In this document: one piece after another, positions 1 to 13,351 of the stretch
Layout of the letters: each line of letters opens with the position of its first letter
Numbering within the stretch: position 1 is the stretch's first letter
Assembly: GCA_020137815.1 (NCBI GenBank)
Contig: CM035362.1
Coordinates: 3,122,391 to 3,186,390, forward strand
Direction of reading: 5' to 3'
DNA length: 64,000 nt
Source of the DNA: Hormiphora californensis
Taxonomy: Eukaryota > Ctenophora > Tentaculata > Cydippida > Pleurobrachiidae
Made by a program: the position numbers and the translations under genes
The notes under the pieces: model-generated
Database searches by the model: none
What the model was told of the DNA's origin: nothing
Seen by the model: the letters and a program-made list of their open reading frames with translations, nothing else

Positions 1-48
1 TATGTGAGTGTGTGAGGGTGCAGGTGGCAGAGGTGCATCTAGTTGAGC

Positions 49-154
<106 letters not shown>

Positions 155-458
155 AACATGATGTTGGGTTTGTGAAACCATGGCGATGTTCCCACTTAAC
201 TTCCCAATGAATATTAATAATATCGTAATATCGTATATATGTAATGCTCCTTTACATTTCGCGGCCGGAGCTCCTGACAAGGGGGTCGAGCTAGGCAATT
301 AAATAGAGGTTCCGTCCAGTAAATCGAGGTTTGACTGTAAATCAAAAGAAAACAGCTGATTTTTCAGTATATTTGTGATATCTCTCTCGAAGAATTTATC
401 TCAGTATTAAAATTCACATCAAATAAAAGGCATTTATCTCTCTCTCTTCACACAGTCT

Positions 459-2389
459 TTAATGGTTTTCGTAGACAATGTTGGTAGCCTCGGGTCGGTG
501 GCAGACCCGACACCTCGAGACGTATTGCCTTGAATCCGTGAACGACTGCCTGTTACCTGACTCACTCTCGATATCCTGAAATAATGTTAGAATGAGTTGT
601 GTGTCAACAAGAATTACAACAGAAATGTGAGACACGTAACCATAGAAGAAGAAGCCATAGCCACATGCTGTTACCATAGTAACATGCTGTTACCATAGGA
701 ACCACACATACCTTGTCAGCATTCATGACCCATGTGGTTTTCTGTCCTTCCTCACTCTTGATCTTGCATCCCTCGACATCACACTCAGCGATGGTGGCGG
801 GAGAATAGTAGAGGAGACATGCAGCGGGTTCATCTGAACAGGGGGGAGGGGGTGTTAGCATATGGGAGAATAGTAGAGGAGACATGCAGCGGGCTCATCT
901 GAACAGGGGGGAGGGGGTGTTAGCATGCGGGAGAAAAGTAAGGGAGACATCTAGCAGGGTTATCTAAACGATGGAGGGGCAGCTTGGTAACGAAATTAAC
1001 TCTACGAGGGGTGATTTAGCTGCCAAGGGGGAGGGGGGTTTGTTTGTCTGTTTACCTGTGAGTACACCCATGGCATGGTTATCCAAATCATTCAGCCAGA
1101 AACTGTAGCCGGTCCATTCATCAGACTTAGTTCCAGGAATGAGACGGTTGGGGGAGGCAGCTGTTACGTAACTAGGGAGAGATGAGGTTTTTTGTTACGC
1201 AACTAGGGGGAGATGAGGTTTTTTGTTACGTAACTAGGGGGAGATGAGGTTTTTTGTTACGTAACTAGGGAGATGAAGTTTTTTGTTACGTAACTAGGGA
1301 GATGAGGTGTTTTGTTACGTAACTAGGGGGAGATGAGGTTTTTTGTTACGTAACTAGGGAGATGAGGTTTTTTGTTACGTAACTAGGGGGAGATGAGGTT
1401 TTTTGTTACGTAACTAGGGAGAGATGAGGTTTTTTTGTTACGTAACTAGGGAGATGAGGTTTTTTGTTACGTAACTAGGGAGATGAGGTTTTGTTTACCA
1501 AATGATCGGTACTTTTCTTTCAGGGATAACGGGATAAGCCCAGCCAGTAGCCGAACAATACAAGTGCAAGGATAAGGAATCAAGGTTCTATTTAAACGAA
1601 AATGGTAAGTCTCCTTTTTAGCAGAATTTGATAACCACCCCATATCAATTTCTGCATCTTGTAACCATGACAACACAATATGTCACAAGACTTTATGTGA
1701 CACTTACCCGGCGGGGCAGTCAGGGACAACGCTGTTCATACTGTGGATGACGACCATCTTGAAAATAGATTCACACACAACACACCTGAATTGTAAACTG
1801 TAATGAGACCTGTTCGGTAATGAATTGTAACAAATGAAATTAGAAAATACTGCAAGTTTGATCAGTGGTTGCACGGGAATGAAAAAGGATTCATGGGTCG
1901 AAAAACTTAAAAATACACGGAAATGGATTTTTATCTGAAAGGACTGCTGAGTGAGTTACCGGGAGATATAGCTGAGAAGTTCGTTCCGCCTGGAAGAGTT
2001 GAGGATCAGCTTCCTCCTGGGAAGGGTGTCACTGTAATCATCATCAAACTCATCAGGAGCAGTAGCCAACCATCTGAAGAGGGGGGAGTTTGGTTTTATA
2101 TGGGGGAGTATTATAGGAGGGGAATGTTAGGTTGTACAGTTTATATCAATATCCTGGATTTTTGGATTGATCATTAGAAACCGAAATAGCCATATCAAGC
2201 CATATCACAACTTATGCTTGATTGAAATGGTTGCTATGGTTACTAGAGTCGCTACTTACGTCGTCTTGTGGGACTCCCCGGCAATGTAGACGGTGTCAAT
2301 GTTAGCAACACCGTAGAAACCAGGATAGAAGTCAGGGAGACAAGATCCGGGACCTCCCAGACTCTGACCCCACCGGGAGTTGCCATCAG
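459..2389 (-). CDS. Extra NC1 (C4) exon cassette downstream of gene A
   Basis: Six exons with clean splice sites and an open frame: 2389-2260, 2073-1960, 1785-1708, 1171-1056, 833-712, 575-459, ending in TAA. They sum to 677 bases (224 codons plus stop). Motifs include GQSLGGPGSCLPDF, TTWLATAPDEF, LLSYISR followed by CVVCESIFKMVVIHS, DEWTGYSFW, and YVSRCRVCHRP. Together this is nearly a whole NC1 domain, but without the first exon (HSQ..LWxGYSF). No signal peptide or Gly-X-Y exon lies between it and the end of gene A. The first exon opens in phase 1, as gene A exon 13 does, so exon 12 of gene A could splice to it in place of exons 13-14. The alternatives are an independent gene with an unseen 5' end or a relic. 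The second half keeps all six canonical Cys, unlike gene A's own second half. Confidence 0.75.
800..975. repeat. Tandem copies of an NC1 exon start plus its acceptor
   Basis: The first ~45 coding bases and acceptor of the 712-833 exon (gene A cassette) are repeated at about 864-906, and less well at 927-970, with a period of about 64. Each copy retains the CTGAA-type acceptor region and the G-rich (C-rich on the sense strand) tract. Confidence 0.85.
1164..1497. repeat. 30-bp minisatellite made of a splice acceptor
   Basis: Eleven copies with period 29-31. On the minus strand each reads polypyrimidine, then CTCCCTAG, then TTACGTAAC. The copy at 1164-1180 is the real acceptor and first coding bases of the 1056-1171 exon; the other ten lie in the intron. 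Confidence 0.95.
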
Positions 2390-3398
2390 CTGCACGATTG
2401 TTTGTTAGAGATCGTTGTTGTCATGGTAACGTCATGACAAATGCTATCGTTTTACGACAAAAACTGACGACACATATTTGAGATTGAACACTCGAGTGTT
2501 GATCAATTCTCAAATACTAAAACGAATAATAAGACTTTTAAGAAACAGACATACAGACAGACAAACGAACAAACATTGAAACAGACAAACAGACGGACAA
2601 ACATTGAAACAGACAAACATACAAACAAACCTCAACGTTATACGAACCATTCTGCTGTACAGTAGTAGAGAAAGTTTCCGCTGTGTCTTCAACACGTGTT
2701 TGTGTGTTAGCTATTGTTATACGTGTGTCTTTGGAACGAGGTCCAAGACTTAATTGAGCGATAAAAAGTTAGGCCAAGACAAAATTAATAAAGGCCAATA
2801 GTTTGATAGGACATGATATATATCGCGAAAAAGATGAAGCGGCGGGTGGGAGATCGTGAGGGCTCAGATAGAGGGTTGGGGTATGTATGGCTATAGCGGC
2901 AGCGTGGTTCGTTTAACGATAGAGAGGGGTGACCAAGAGCGGCAGCGTGTGTCACGAGATGTTATAGTAGAGCTGGATCTGATATATTATAATCAGAGAA
3001 TTCAAAGCTTTTATCGAGAGTAATAATATCGAGGACAATATAAATTGAGGTTGTTAGAGTGCAGTGTCAGAATGTATAAATCTAGGGATGAGGCCAAAGC
3101 AAAATTTTAAGAGTTTTCCAGCCGTCCACTGCAGAGACAAGATATATCAGGAGCATACCAGATTTTAGCAGCTGGTGCGGGGAATTCATCAGGGGGTTTA
3201 TATCGGGATAAAATTGTGGTTGAAATGTGATGTGTATTTTACTTACAGCTATAATACCAATCTGCACGTGCATGAACTACCACGTTGTTTTCAGTTATTT
3301 GTATCAGAGTAGAATTGTTATACTCACAATGGTCAATGATCATCACTCATCAAAATTGCTTAAAATCTAAAATTCACCGTCCATATGATCTCATATAT
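2390..3398. other. Interval between gene A stop and the extra NC1 cassette
   Basis: No collagen, signal-peptide or HSQ/GYSF-type exon is recognisable on either strand. The part near 2550-2630 is low-complexity CAAACAGACA repeat. It would be 3' UTR or intron if the cassette is an alternative 3' end of gene A. Confidence 0.5.
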
Positions 3399-6300
3399 TT
3401 ACATACGGCCCAGGCCGGAGTAGTACAGAATCTTCCTGTTCTTGGAGCTCTTGTGCATTACGGTACACCTGCCCAGCATTTGTTCCCTAAACTTCTTCCG
3501 GTCAGGTCCCTCCTCAACATCCGCGTCAATGCCGCCATCATCTAGGTTGTAGTCCTTCAACAGCTCGTTGTTGATGATCCATACGCTCTTGGGAGAGTTT
3601 GAAATCCATCGGACCTCTTGACCGATGGCCTGGACAACCGAGACGGGAGAGTAGTACTGCATGCATGATCCGTGCTCGCCGAGTTGGTTTCCGCTGCCCT
3701 CCTTGGCTCCAGATTGGAAGAGGTAGCTGTACCCCTGGTACAGTTCAACCCAGCCGTTTTGTTGGAGGTATGAGGTATCTGGGTTCTGGTTTCGGTAGCT
3801 GTGGACTGCCATCAGCCTGTAGTCGGAGACACACACCACGCATCGGCTGAGAAATGAAATGGTGTGGTTTGGATTCGATTGGTTTGGACTTTTGATTGGA
3901 TTCGATTGGATTGTTGTGGTTTGGATTGTCGTGGTTGGTAGTTTGCCAACCCATGGTACAGGTGTCTGGTGTGGTTGCTATAGTGTTGGTCAATCATGAA
4001 TGTGGGAAAAGTAGTGATTACTATTCGTCAAATTGACTAGGGAGTGGGGACGTGTAGTTATATATGTATACCTGATATATTTAAGAATCTCATCATGGTT
4101 CTCCTCAGTGTATCGGAGCGCCTGAGGGTAATGCTCTCCCACAGCCACACTATCGGGAATATCCGCAGTAGGCATCCAGAAGGTATACTCATTCTTGGAA
4201 ATCTGGCAGGATGCAGTGTTGCACAGTTGCAGAGGATTCATGTAGAATTCCCTCCAGCAACTACCCGGCTCGGAGATGGTCTGGGCGGTGATCGACTTGG
4301 TAACTGGGGGAGAGGGAAGGAGAGGGATGGTTTAGCTGCTGGATATATCGAGGATGGACTGCTGTTGATCTGGTATGCTCCATGTTGTTCCACACGACCC
4401 GGGGAGATAGAGAGAGAGATGGTGTGTTGGACGGCGTGGATCTGGAACGTTTCCAAATTTGTAACGGTCATTTATTAGAGAATGAATCTGGTCCAAACAA
4501 AAAGTTGGCAAAAAACGATGCAAAAATACTGATTAATTACCGAAGGAGGACCAGATTATTAAGTGAGAGATGCCAGAGAATCGTCGCGAAACACGCTGCC
4601 GCTTAGTCAAAAAAGGAGAGTATGATCTGCCTCAATACAAGAGAGAGATAGGGTACCTACTAACAATAAAACAGAAACAATATACTGGGTGACTACATCT
4701 CTCCGAACTAGTCAGAGAGATGATGCTACCTTTATATTACAAATGAGAAATTGCTTCGTTTGCAAATTAGCTTGCAAACGAACAATATATAATTTGATTC
4801 GATATATAACAGCCAGACCCCGATTTTCCGGGATCCCCAGGGTTTCGGTAAATCGGGGTCCGACTGTATTTTAAACAACTTTGCAGAATCTGATAATATA
4901 CTGACAGACACAGGACATACAAAACTTACCATCCACAAACATGAAGGAGTATCCAGTCCACAGCTCGGTCATACCATCGAAACATTTGGGGGCGACATTT
5001 TTCTGTGAGTGGAAGGCCACAATGTAGGGGTTCAGTTGGATGCTCTGGGCAGCCTCTCCGGGAGGTCCTGGGGAATGTTATTGTCATTTCGCATCAAGCA
5101 CCTTGGGAACTGTGCCAATTATTTAGCAAAAATTTTGTAAAATCTCCACGCATGGAACAAGGGTTATAGTCATCCTTTTAGTAGTGGTAGACCAAAATCA
5201 AAAGGTGCGACCCATTTGATTTCTAATTGATCCCAAACTTACCAGTCTTTCCAGCGCTTCCCTTCTCTCCCTTGGCTCCCATAACTCCAGTTCCGGCGAT
5301 TCCGGCGGGTCCGGCAATTCCCTTAATACCAGCAATACCTCGGGCACCAGTGGCTCCTCTCTCTCCTCTCTCTCCCTTGACTCCATCAGTTCCCTAGTCA
5401 AGATATAATCACCATGGTTACCAAAAATAAAGGATTAATTGTATAAGTCATTAAGTAAAATATATATTGTGTATACTTACAGAGGGTCCGGGTGGTCCTG
5501 TAATAGTAGTTCCGTCAGATCCCCTGTCTCCCTGTCGTCCGGGCATTCCTGGGCTTCCGGGGCTTCCATCTCGTCCGGGGTTTCCAGCGGGCCCAGTGTT
5601 ACCCTTCTCTCCGGGAGTTCCGGATGTTCCGGGGTTTCCATTAGTTCCAGAAGGTCCGGGAGGACCCCTCATTCCCTGACTTCCAGGAGATCCAGGAGAT
5701 CCAGCGTTTCCGGCGGCACCATCGTTACCAGGGGAACCAGGAGATCCAGGGCTACCTCGGTCTCCCTTCATTCCAGCATTTCCCTGTCGACCCTGAGGTC
5801 CAATGTCTCCGTTAGCTCCAGGAGAACCGGCGATACCAGGGTTACCAGGTCGTCCCATATCTCCCTTCATTCCCGCAGCTCCGGGCAGACCAGGTCGGCC
5901 AGGCTCTCCAGCGATTCCGACACCGGGGTTACCGTTAAGACCAGCATCTCCCTTCTCTCCGGGAGTTCCGGGAGTTCCAGGGTTACCGGGGTTTCCCTGG
6001 GGGAGGGGACGAAAGTTAAAATTGATATTCAGATTGTGCCATTGACCATAAGAAAAGATAGAGTTTAACTGTACTTACATCTCGACCGTTGTTTCCATTC
6101 CTGCCTCGGTCTCCCTTGGCTCCGGGCATTCCATCTCGTCCAGGAGTAGCCCTACCAGGCTCTCCCTTAGTTCCTGCGGCACCAGGCTCTCCGTTCTTTC
6201 CGGCAGGTCCAGGAGGACCGGCGTTACCAGGGTTACCGGGTCGTCCTTGGAGACCAGGCTCTCCATTAATTCCGGCAGTTCCAGGGTTACCCTTTTCTCC

Positions 6301-9300
6301 GGGAGTTCCGGGAGTTCCAGGGTTTCCGGGAAGACCAGACTCACCCTTCATGCCGTTGATTGAGGTGCCCTGCAAGGAATCGGTGTCGGTTGGTGTGAGA
6401 TTATAATATGTTACTCGAATTAGCATTGATTTAGGTCACTTGGACATGATTTACTTACAGGTCGTCCGGGCATTCCAGACTCTCCCTTGGCTCCATTCAT
6501 TCCATTCTCTCCATTAGCACCAGGATCTCCCTTCGCTCCAGGCATTCCTGGGGTTCCAGGGTTTCCAAATCCAGCTTCTCCCTTGGCTCCGGGCATTCCA
6601 GGGTTACCGTTATTTCCTCGGTCTCCCTTCTCTCCAACGGCTCCATCATTACCAGCGTTACCGGGACCTCCAGGTTGTCCATAATTGTTAATGGTCTCTC
6701 CCTTGGCTCCGGGCATTCCGTTTCGTCCGGGGGTACCAGGCTCTCCCTTAGCTCCAGGCATTCCATTGCCGCTCTCTCCGGGAGGACCTCGGGGTCCAGG
6801 AGGCCCATTGACAACAGGAGAATCTCCCTTCATTCCGTTCATTCCAGGAGCTCCATCCTTACCGGGCTCACCAGCAGCACCAGCATCTCCCTTCTCTCCG
6901 GGCATTCCAGGGTTTCCATTCATACCATCCTTTCCAGGATTTCCCCGTTCTCCGGGTCGTCCGGCGGATCCAGGAAGTCCCTGGAGTCCCATATCTCCCT
7001 TGATTCCAGCCTGAGCAGCGCCAGGCATACCAGGGTTACCCTTGGTTCCGGGGAGTCCGTTGTTTCCGGGTCGACCATCAGCACCGTTCAGACCTGGGTT
7101 TCCTCGGTCTCCCTTCTCTCCGACCATACCGGGAGTTCCGGGGGTACCAGGGTTTCCAGCGTTACCTCGGTCTCCCTTCTGTCCGTTAAGCCCGTTTCGA
7201 CCCTAAGAACATGATGGTGTTATAAAATTCTTTATATTCAGCGCATGGGGGTTCAACAATTTATCATTCCATAGTTATTATAACTTACATCGTTTCCAGG
7301 TCGTCCGGGAAGACCATCCTTTCCGTTAGCTCCTGGGGATCCGTTGATACCAGTATCTCCCTTAGCTCCAGGCATACCGGGCATACCATCCTTTCCAGCA
7401 TTTCCCATCTCTCCGGGTCGTCCAGGAATGGTCCTACCAGCATCTCCCTTGGCTCCGGGCATGCCGTTAGATCCGGGAAGTCCAGAAGCTCCCTTGTCTC
7501 CGTTCATTCCGGGGGTACCATCGTTACCCCTCTCTCCGTTGATTCCGGGTCGACCGGGCATTCCAGCGTTACCCTATAGGATGACCAAAATTATTCTTCA
7601 AGTACTATACTTTAAATTTTCATGGCATTTTATTTACATTCCATGATTCATACCTTAGCTCCGTTCAATCCAGGTCGGCCAGCGTCTCCCTTGGCTCCGT
7701 CCATACCGGTAGCATCTCGTCCATTATTACCAGTGTCTCCCTTAGCTCCGGGGGTTCCGGGAGTTCCATTGGCACCATTCTCTCCTCGAGCGCCGTCGTT
7801 TCCAGATCGTCCGGGTAGACCACCGTTACCCTTAGCTCCGGGAGCACCGGGCATACCTTAGGTAAATTATGTCAGATCTTGAACCATGCACCGAAAGTGG
7901 TTATTCATTAATCGTTTAAAAATTATTTCATTAATTGATGATATTATTAAATTAATGTGCTAATTAGCTAATTAATTACCTCGCTCTCCGGGAGTTCCCA
8001 TATTTCCAGGCAATCCAGGCTCTCCCTTGTCTCCTCGGAGTCCACTCTTTCCGGGGGTACCAGGGTTTCCGGGCTCTCCCCTGTTTCCAGGGGCACCATC
8101 ACTTCCACCTCGACCAGTGTCTCCCTTGCTACCGGGCATACCGGGGGTTCCAGGGTTACCAGCATCTCCCTTAGATCCAGGAAGACCAGGAGTTCCGGGT
8201 CGTCCACCTAGACCATTTTCTCCCTTTCGTCCGGGGACACCAGGTCGTCCACTATCTCCCTTTGATCCGGGTGTTCCGTATCCAGGGGATCCAGGGGATC
8301 CGGGTGTGCCTCGATCTCCCTTCATTCCCAGAAGTCCGGGGCTTCCATCTCGGCCTCCCTCGCCAGAGTCTCCCTTCTCTCCGTTTCTTCCAGGAGTTCC
8401 AGGGGTACCAGAGTCACCCTTTGCTCCAGGCATACCAGGTAAGGACTCTCCCTTGGCTCCGTTCAGACCGGGAGCTCCAGGCTCGCCATTAGATCCGCCA
8501 AATCCGGGTGTCCCTCGGTCTCCCTTGCTTCCGGGTCGTCCAGCATCTCCCTTTTCTCCATCTAATCCTCGGGCTCCATTCAAACCATCTTTTCCGTTTC
8601 GTCCGTTAAGACCATCTTTACCGGCGTCTCCCTTGGCCCCAGCTCGTCCATCAGTACCTCGGTCTCCCTTGGCACCGCTCATTCCAGGTAGTCCATTTCG
8701 TCCAGGGTTTCCTCGGTCTCCCTTCTCTCCGGGAAGACCAGATAGAGTGACGGCAATACCAGGTGAACCCCTGTCTCCCTTCTCTCCGATTCCGGGAGCA
8801 CCGGGTCGGCCCTGGTTTCCGGGCATACCGGGTGCACCAGTGTCTCCCTTGGCTCCAGCGAATCCGGGGGTTCCCTGGACAAACGGAATATAATATATTG
8901 ATTGGTTTATTGAATAAACTAAACTTGTGTAGATTTAATTTTTCAAGACTAGCTATGTGGTGGACAGACAAACTTACATCTTTTCCGGGTGTTCCAGCCT
9001 CTCCAGCTCGGCCAGAAGTTCCCTTGGCTCCGTTCACGCCCTCTTTACCAGGCAGACCAGGGGCACCCCTGTTTCCATTTTGACCGGGAGAACCCTTCAC
9101 TCCGTTAAGTCCGGCTGATCCATCGTTACCGGGTCGTCCGGGTTGTCCACTGTTTCCTTTTTGTCCAGGAGCACCGGGTCGGCCGTTAGATCCGGGACCT
9201 CCGGTGTTACCTTTCTCTCCGTCCCGACCGTTCTCTCCCCTCTCGCCGGGGGATCCTGTAATGATAAAGGATCAAATTTAGGTCCTCGTGAAGGGATACA

Positions 9301-11702
9301 CCTGGCTAGTGTATTGGCTTAGTTGGGTGATCGGATAATTGTTTATGAGCCTTATTTAGATTGACAGCACAGAGAGAACAATAAAAACTCTGTCAATAAC
9401 TATTATAAAACATTACTGTGGGGTAAAGTGCTCTTACCCCTGGATCCAGGTCGTCCCTGTTCTCCCTTGGCTCCATTCATTCCATCTCGTCCGTCGTTTC
9501 CATCTCGTCCAGGGTTACCCTTGGCTCCGTTCAGACCAGGCTCTCCGATGGTTCCAGGGGTACCGGCGAGACCGGCAGCACCCTTCAGACCAGGAGCACC
9601 AGGTCGTCCGTCGTTACCAGGAAGACCAACCTCTCCCTTGGTTCCGTTGCAACCGTCCACACCGGGGGTTCCGGGGACACCGTCAACTCCATCGCGACCG
9701 GCGTAGCCAGTTAGTCCGGCATCACCGGGCTCTCCGGCAGGTCCAGCTGGACCGGTTAGACCCCGATCTCCAGAAGGACCGGGAGGTCCATCGTTACCCG
9801 GTTCACCCTGAACAATTTGAAATTAGAGCTAGCAGGAACCGACCGAATCAGGAAATACTGGTCCCTGATTGGCTGATAACCAGTCACGTGACCTAAATAA
9901 CGAGTTCTGATTGGTTGTTTACTTGTTTCGGTCGGTTTCTGAGAGCTAGATGGTTGGTATTGTTTTTTGATTTCAGATGGTTGTTGATTGTGAGCATATA
10001 TGATCAGTGACTTCATTTAAAACAGTTAGTGATCTTGTCCCCTAAACTACTTTGGGCCATTAGTCACATTGGGTAATTGTTTACAGTTCAGCTCGATCGA
10101 ATCAGGAAATACTTATCCCTGATTGGCTGATAACCAGTCACGTGACCTGAATAACGAGTTCTGATTGGTTGTTTACTTGTGTCGGTCGGTTCCTAACAGT
10201 TCAGCTCGATCTACAGATATATTGGCTAGTTTTTGTTTACTTTCCCACGTGTATTGTGATTGGTATTGGAAGTGGTGGCGGTCACAGTGAGGTGTGAATT
10301 TTCACACAGGACACCCTGCAGCACAACAAAACAAGTTGCCAAGTAACCAAGCAAGTGGCAACATGGTTCGGAATAGGTCGCGATCAGAAGCTCTGATCAT
10401 GATCAATCACCATTTAAAGTCAGAAATAGAGCCGACCAATCATCACGTCGTGGAAGTGCCACTACCATGTCATGTTTGTGGAAGTACCACTACCATGTTG
10501 TCACGTTTGATGCTGGTAGTCGGTAGTTCAATGAACTGTTATAATGAGAGAATAAACATACAGTCGGACCCCGATATATCGGGCACCCCGATTTACCGGG
10601 CAAAACCCTTTCCCCCGAGCATCCCGGTTAATCGGGGTCCGACTGTAATACGATCAGTGAATTTCACAGTCTAAATGTCGAATAAAGCGGGGCAATTATC
10701 TTCCAAAATCCGAAGGAGCTTTAGTGGATTTATGGGTAGTATAACGACATGGTAAAGTGATCTGGGGCTTTGATAAAGTTTGATCATTCCAGTTTGTGTA
10801 TGAATCCAGTAACGGTACCATACTTAAACAGTCGGTAATCAGTTTCCCATTATCATACGGGCAATTCATGTTTATGGGTGATGCAATATGAGCGGATTGA
10901 TGTTATAAAATTGATGTTTGAAGATTGAAGCTACTTACCCTGTCACCCTTCATTCCGGTAGATCCGGGGACTCCCCTCTGGCCAGGGGAACCCTGTTTAC
11001 CTGGGGGACCAGCCTCGCCAGGTCGACCCTGAGAAATGTTACGGGTTAGTTGGTTTTAGTCAATCATGGGCTATGACATAGAATCGGGACATGACATAAA
11101 ATATCATGATCTCATCTCATGATGGGTCATATAATCAAATTGGATCCAAGTTTTAGAGCGAACTACTGCCCTATCTCTTTCATAATAGGGGCTCACAAAA
11201 CAGGTGTGACACGCCTTTGCTTCCTGCTACTAATTAGTACATGTATTTTATGCAAGGGGAAGCATCCCCTCTCAGTTACAACTAGGTGCACTCTCATAAC
11301 ATATGTTTAAATCAGTTATATGCCTGGGAAATGTTGGTTGCTTGTTGTTCTAATTTCTACTAACAGTACTGTATGGGTCACGGGAATGACAGCTCTTTCC
11401 GGTTTCAATCAACCAACCAATCGAGTTGGTCAAAAGAAAACGTTTTGTTTTGACCACTTCGATCGAGATAAGTCTAACCGGGAATAAAATAACTTTTTAC
11501 CTTCCTCGACGATCCTTTAGTTTCTAAGACAGGAACCTACTAACAATAAATGAAATCCAATTCAACTATTGTATGTACTCACTCGGGCACCCTTGATGTA
11601 GGGAGGTCGTTGTCCGCAGTTGTTACATGCGGGATCCGCCTCAGGATCGGCCTCAGTCCGGGCCAAAGCAAATAATGTCACTAACAGAATCAACCACTTC
11701 AT
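3399..11702 (-). CDS. Collagen IV alpha chain, gene A (14 exons)
   Basis: Secreted basement-membrane collagen IV chain that would trimerise through its C-terminal NC1 domain. Exons: 11702-11583, 11028-10939, 9807-9438, 9255-8978, 8874-7980, 7856-7654, 7573-7289, 7202-6459, 6369-6079, 5996-5481, 5393-5243, 5067-4930, 4303-4072, 3846-3399. They total 4761 bases, giving 1586 aa with every phase closing. Signal peptide [18 protein letters not shown] is followed by [18 protein letters not shown], then Gly-X-Y with short interruptions. [11 protein letters not shown] (exon 3) matches the conserved Cys plus N-glycosylation site of vertebrate collagen IV. NC1 begins YIVAFHSQ (exon 12); its first half has LWTGYSF, EPGSCW and RCVVC. 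The second half (exon 14) keeps only two Cys (HGSC and LGRC). Exon 1 is nearly identical to that of gene B, so the two are close tandem paralogues. Which alpha class it belongs to cannot be told by eye. Confidence 0.93.
4809..4869. mobile_element. Short TA-flanked palindrome (CAGTCGGACCCCGATT family)
   Basis: Inverted termini resembling CAGTCGGACCCCGATTT meet in a 60-base hairpin in gene A's intron between exons 12 and 13. Better copies are at 10561 and 24436. Confidence 0.7.
9833..9941. mobile_element. 109-bp hAT-like MITE, copy 1
   Basis: Terminal inverted repeats CAGGAACCGACCGAA / TTCGGTCGGTTTCTG flank a core with CAGTCACGTGACC and two ATTGG motifs. It is flanked by the direct repeat AGAGCTAG (8 bp), as expected for hAT transposition. 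It lies in intron 2 of gene A. Confidence 0.9.
10095..10194. mobile_element. hAT-like MITE, copy 2 (left end lost)
   Basis: Same family; the first ~10 bases of the left terminus are missing. The sequence ACAGTTCAGCTCGATC flanks both sides. It lies in the same intron as copy 1. Confidence 0.8.
10561..10645. mobile_element. TA-flanked MITE, CAGTCGGACCCCGAT family
   Basis: Termini CAGTCGGACCCCGATA and ATCGGGGTCCGACTG are perfect inverted repeats bounded by TA on both sides, which suggests a Tc1/mariner-pogo-type mobiliser. Confidence 0.8.
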
Positions 11703-13351
11703 CTTTTATTGAGTTGTGTGGTACAGCATATACCACTTTCCTATAGACACGAGAGAGTAGGAGTTATTGAGTTGGGTGGTAAAGTGCATATACCACTTTC
11801 CTAGATGGCGTAGGGTGGATTGTTTAAAATTGGTAAAGTGTTTTGTCAACTCAAGTTAATCAGGATAATGTTATATACCAAAGCTGCAATGCAAGTAAAG
11901 AGAAATGACTACTACAAAAAGCTCTAGAGCCGTGTTCCGGTTTATAGTGGCCCCGCATTAATGAAGCGCCGCAAGCATATGACAAAGTGGCAATTTAATG
12001 CAAGCGACCCGTCGCCATTCATGTTGCACGTGCAAATTTAAAATGCAAGGATATAAGGTCTCCTCGTATTTAATAAACGGGAACATATAACCGGAGAGAG
12101 ACATGTAACGGGAACATATAATATTTAAGCGGAGAGAGATGCAGTAGTAGCACTCCTCTGTCCCTCCCGGAAAAGCTGGAAGGGAGACTATCCGGCGAAA
12201 AGGAGCTCTGCAGTGTGCAAACTAAAACTCTTGCAACTTCACAACAGCTCAGAGAGCTCATGCAGTAGCCTTGGAGTCGAGAGGCGGGGAGGAAGGAAGC
12301 ATAGTCGCGTCGTGGCGATTATATAAATTTGCGTTTATTCTACTGGTTGGATGAGAAGCCTGAGGAAAAGCAAACACACTGAACACACATGGCCTGTACC
12401 TAACTCACACGTTCATTAACTTATCCATGTTGTAGATGGAAACTCCTCTTAGCCTTACCGGAGTTCTACTCTACTCTAGACTCCGGCCCCGTTACCATAG
12501 CAACTAACTCCGGCCCCGATCTAAGAGACGCAAAACCAAAAAGCTGCTGACTGCTTGTACCTATTTCTCTCTCTGCGGCAGTAGTGCGTCCGCGGCTTTG
12601 TGTGTTGTTTTTCCGCCCCTCACGCTCATTGGCTAAGCGTGGGTTGAAGGTGCTAACTGTTGCGTGAGAGGTGCTGCCTGCCCGCTGCTGAGTTGCACGT
12701 GTGTGAGCTGGGGTGACAGAGTCTTAATCTGTTTAACTCATCTCTCAACTTGGTGTGCCCCCTCCTCTCAATCTGCCACTTTACTTGAGGAGGGAGCTGC
12801 TTTTTAACCTAATCAAGGTCACCCCCAAACACCAAAAAACGACAATTTGCTGTGTGAGAGCTTGGTAAAAATCCCATACTGCTTTTCCGCCTTCAGAGGC
12901 AGCCTGCAGCGTCCAACTCATTCACCCACACACACACAGGTGTATAGCCTTATGTCTCTCAGTCGTGGAGAGAGACGTGCTGGGGTGAAGAGTGAAAAGT
13001 CCCGAAATTAAAAAAACGGGTGCTTTTGTCGCCCAATAGCAAGTTGACACGGGGCTTTATGCTATCAGGGAGCTTTGTGATTGGTGTAAATTGTAGCCCT
13101 TTGCCTTAACACATTATTGCTGATGTGTTAGTTGCAACTGACTTGTGAGCACTTAGATGCTTGTATTATATTGAAAATTCACGGTTTTCTTAAATTCTTT
13201 TTTAAGTGCCCATCAGTTTTCTGGTTTAGCCCTCTTCTATAGAATAGACTTGATTTAGTTTTGCGTGAAATGGGTTAAATGCTCAAACAATATACAGATT
13301 TCTCAAAACACTGTTGCAATTGTCCATTTCATCAATATATCCTCAGCTGTT
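11703..13351. other. Upstream of gene A to the gene B cassette
   Basis: No coding exon is recognised. Just upstream of the gene A ATG a 40-base block (TTGAGTTG..GCATATACCACTTTCC) occurs twice, at 11707-11743 and 11765-11804, and may be promoter or 5' leader. The remainder, to the stop of the gene B cassette at 13352, shows nothing I can name. Confidence 0.5.

Noticed and set aside
10294-10674. 126-codon plus-strand ORF
   Set aside because: It crosses an intron of gene A and a TA-flanked MITE, with no recognisable protein features.
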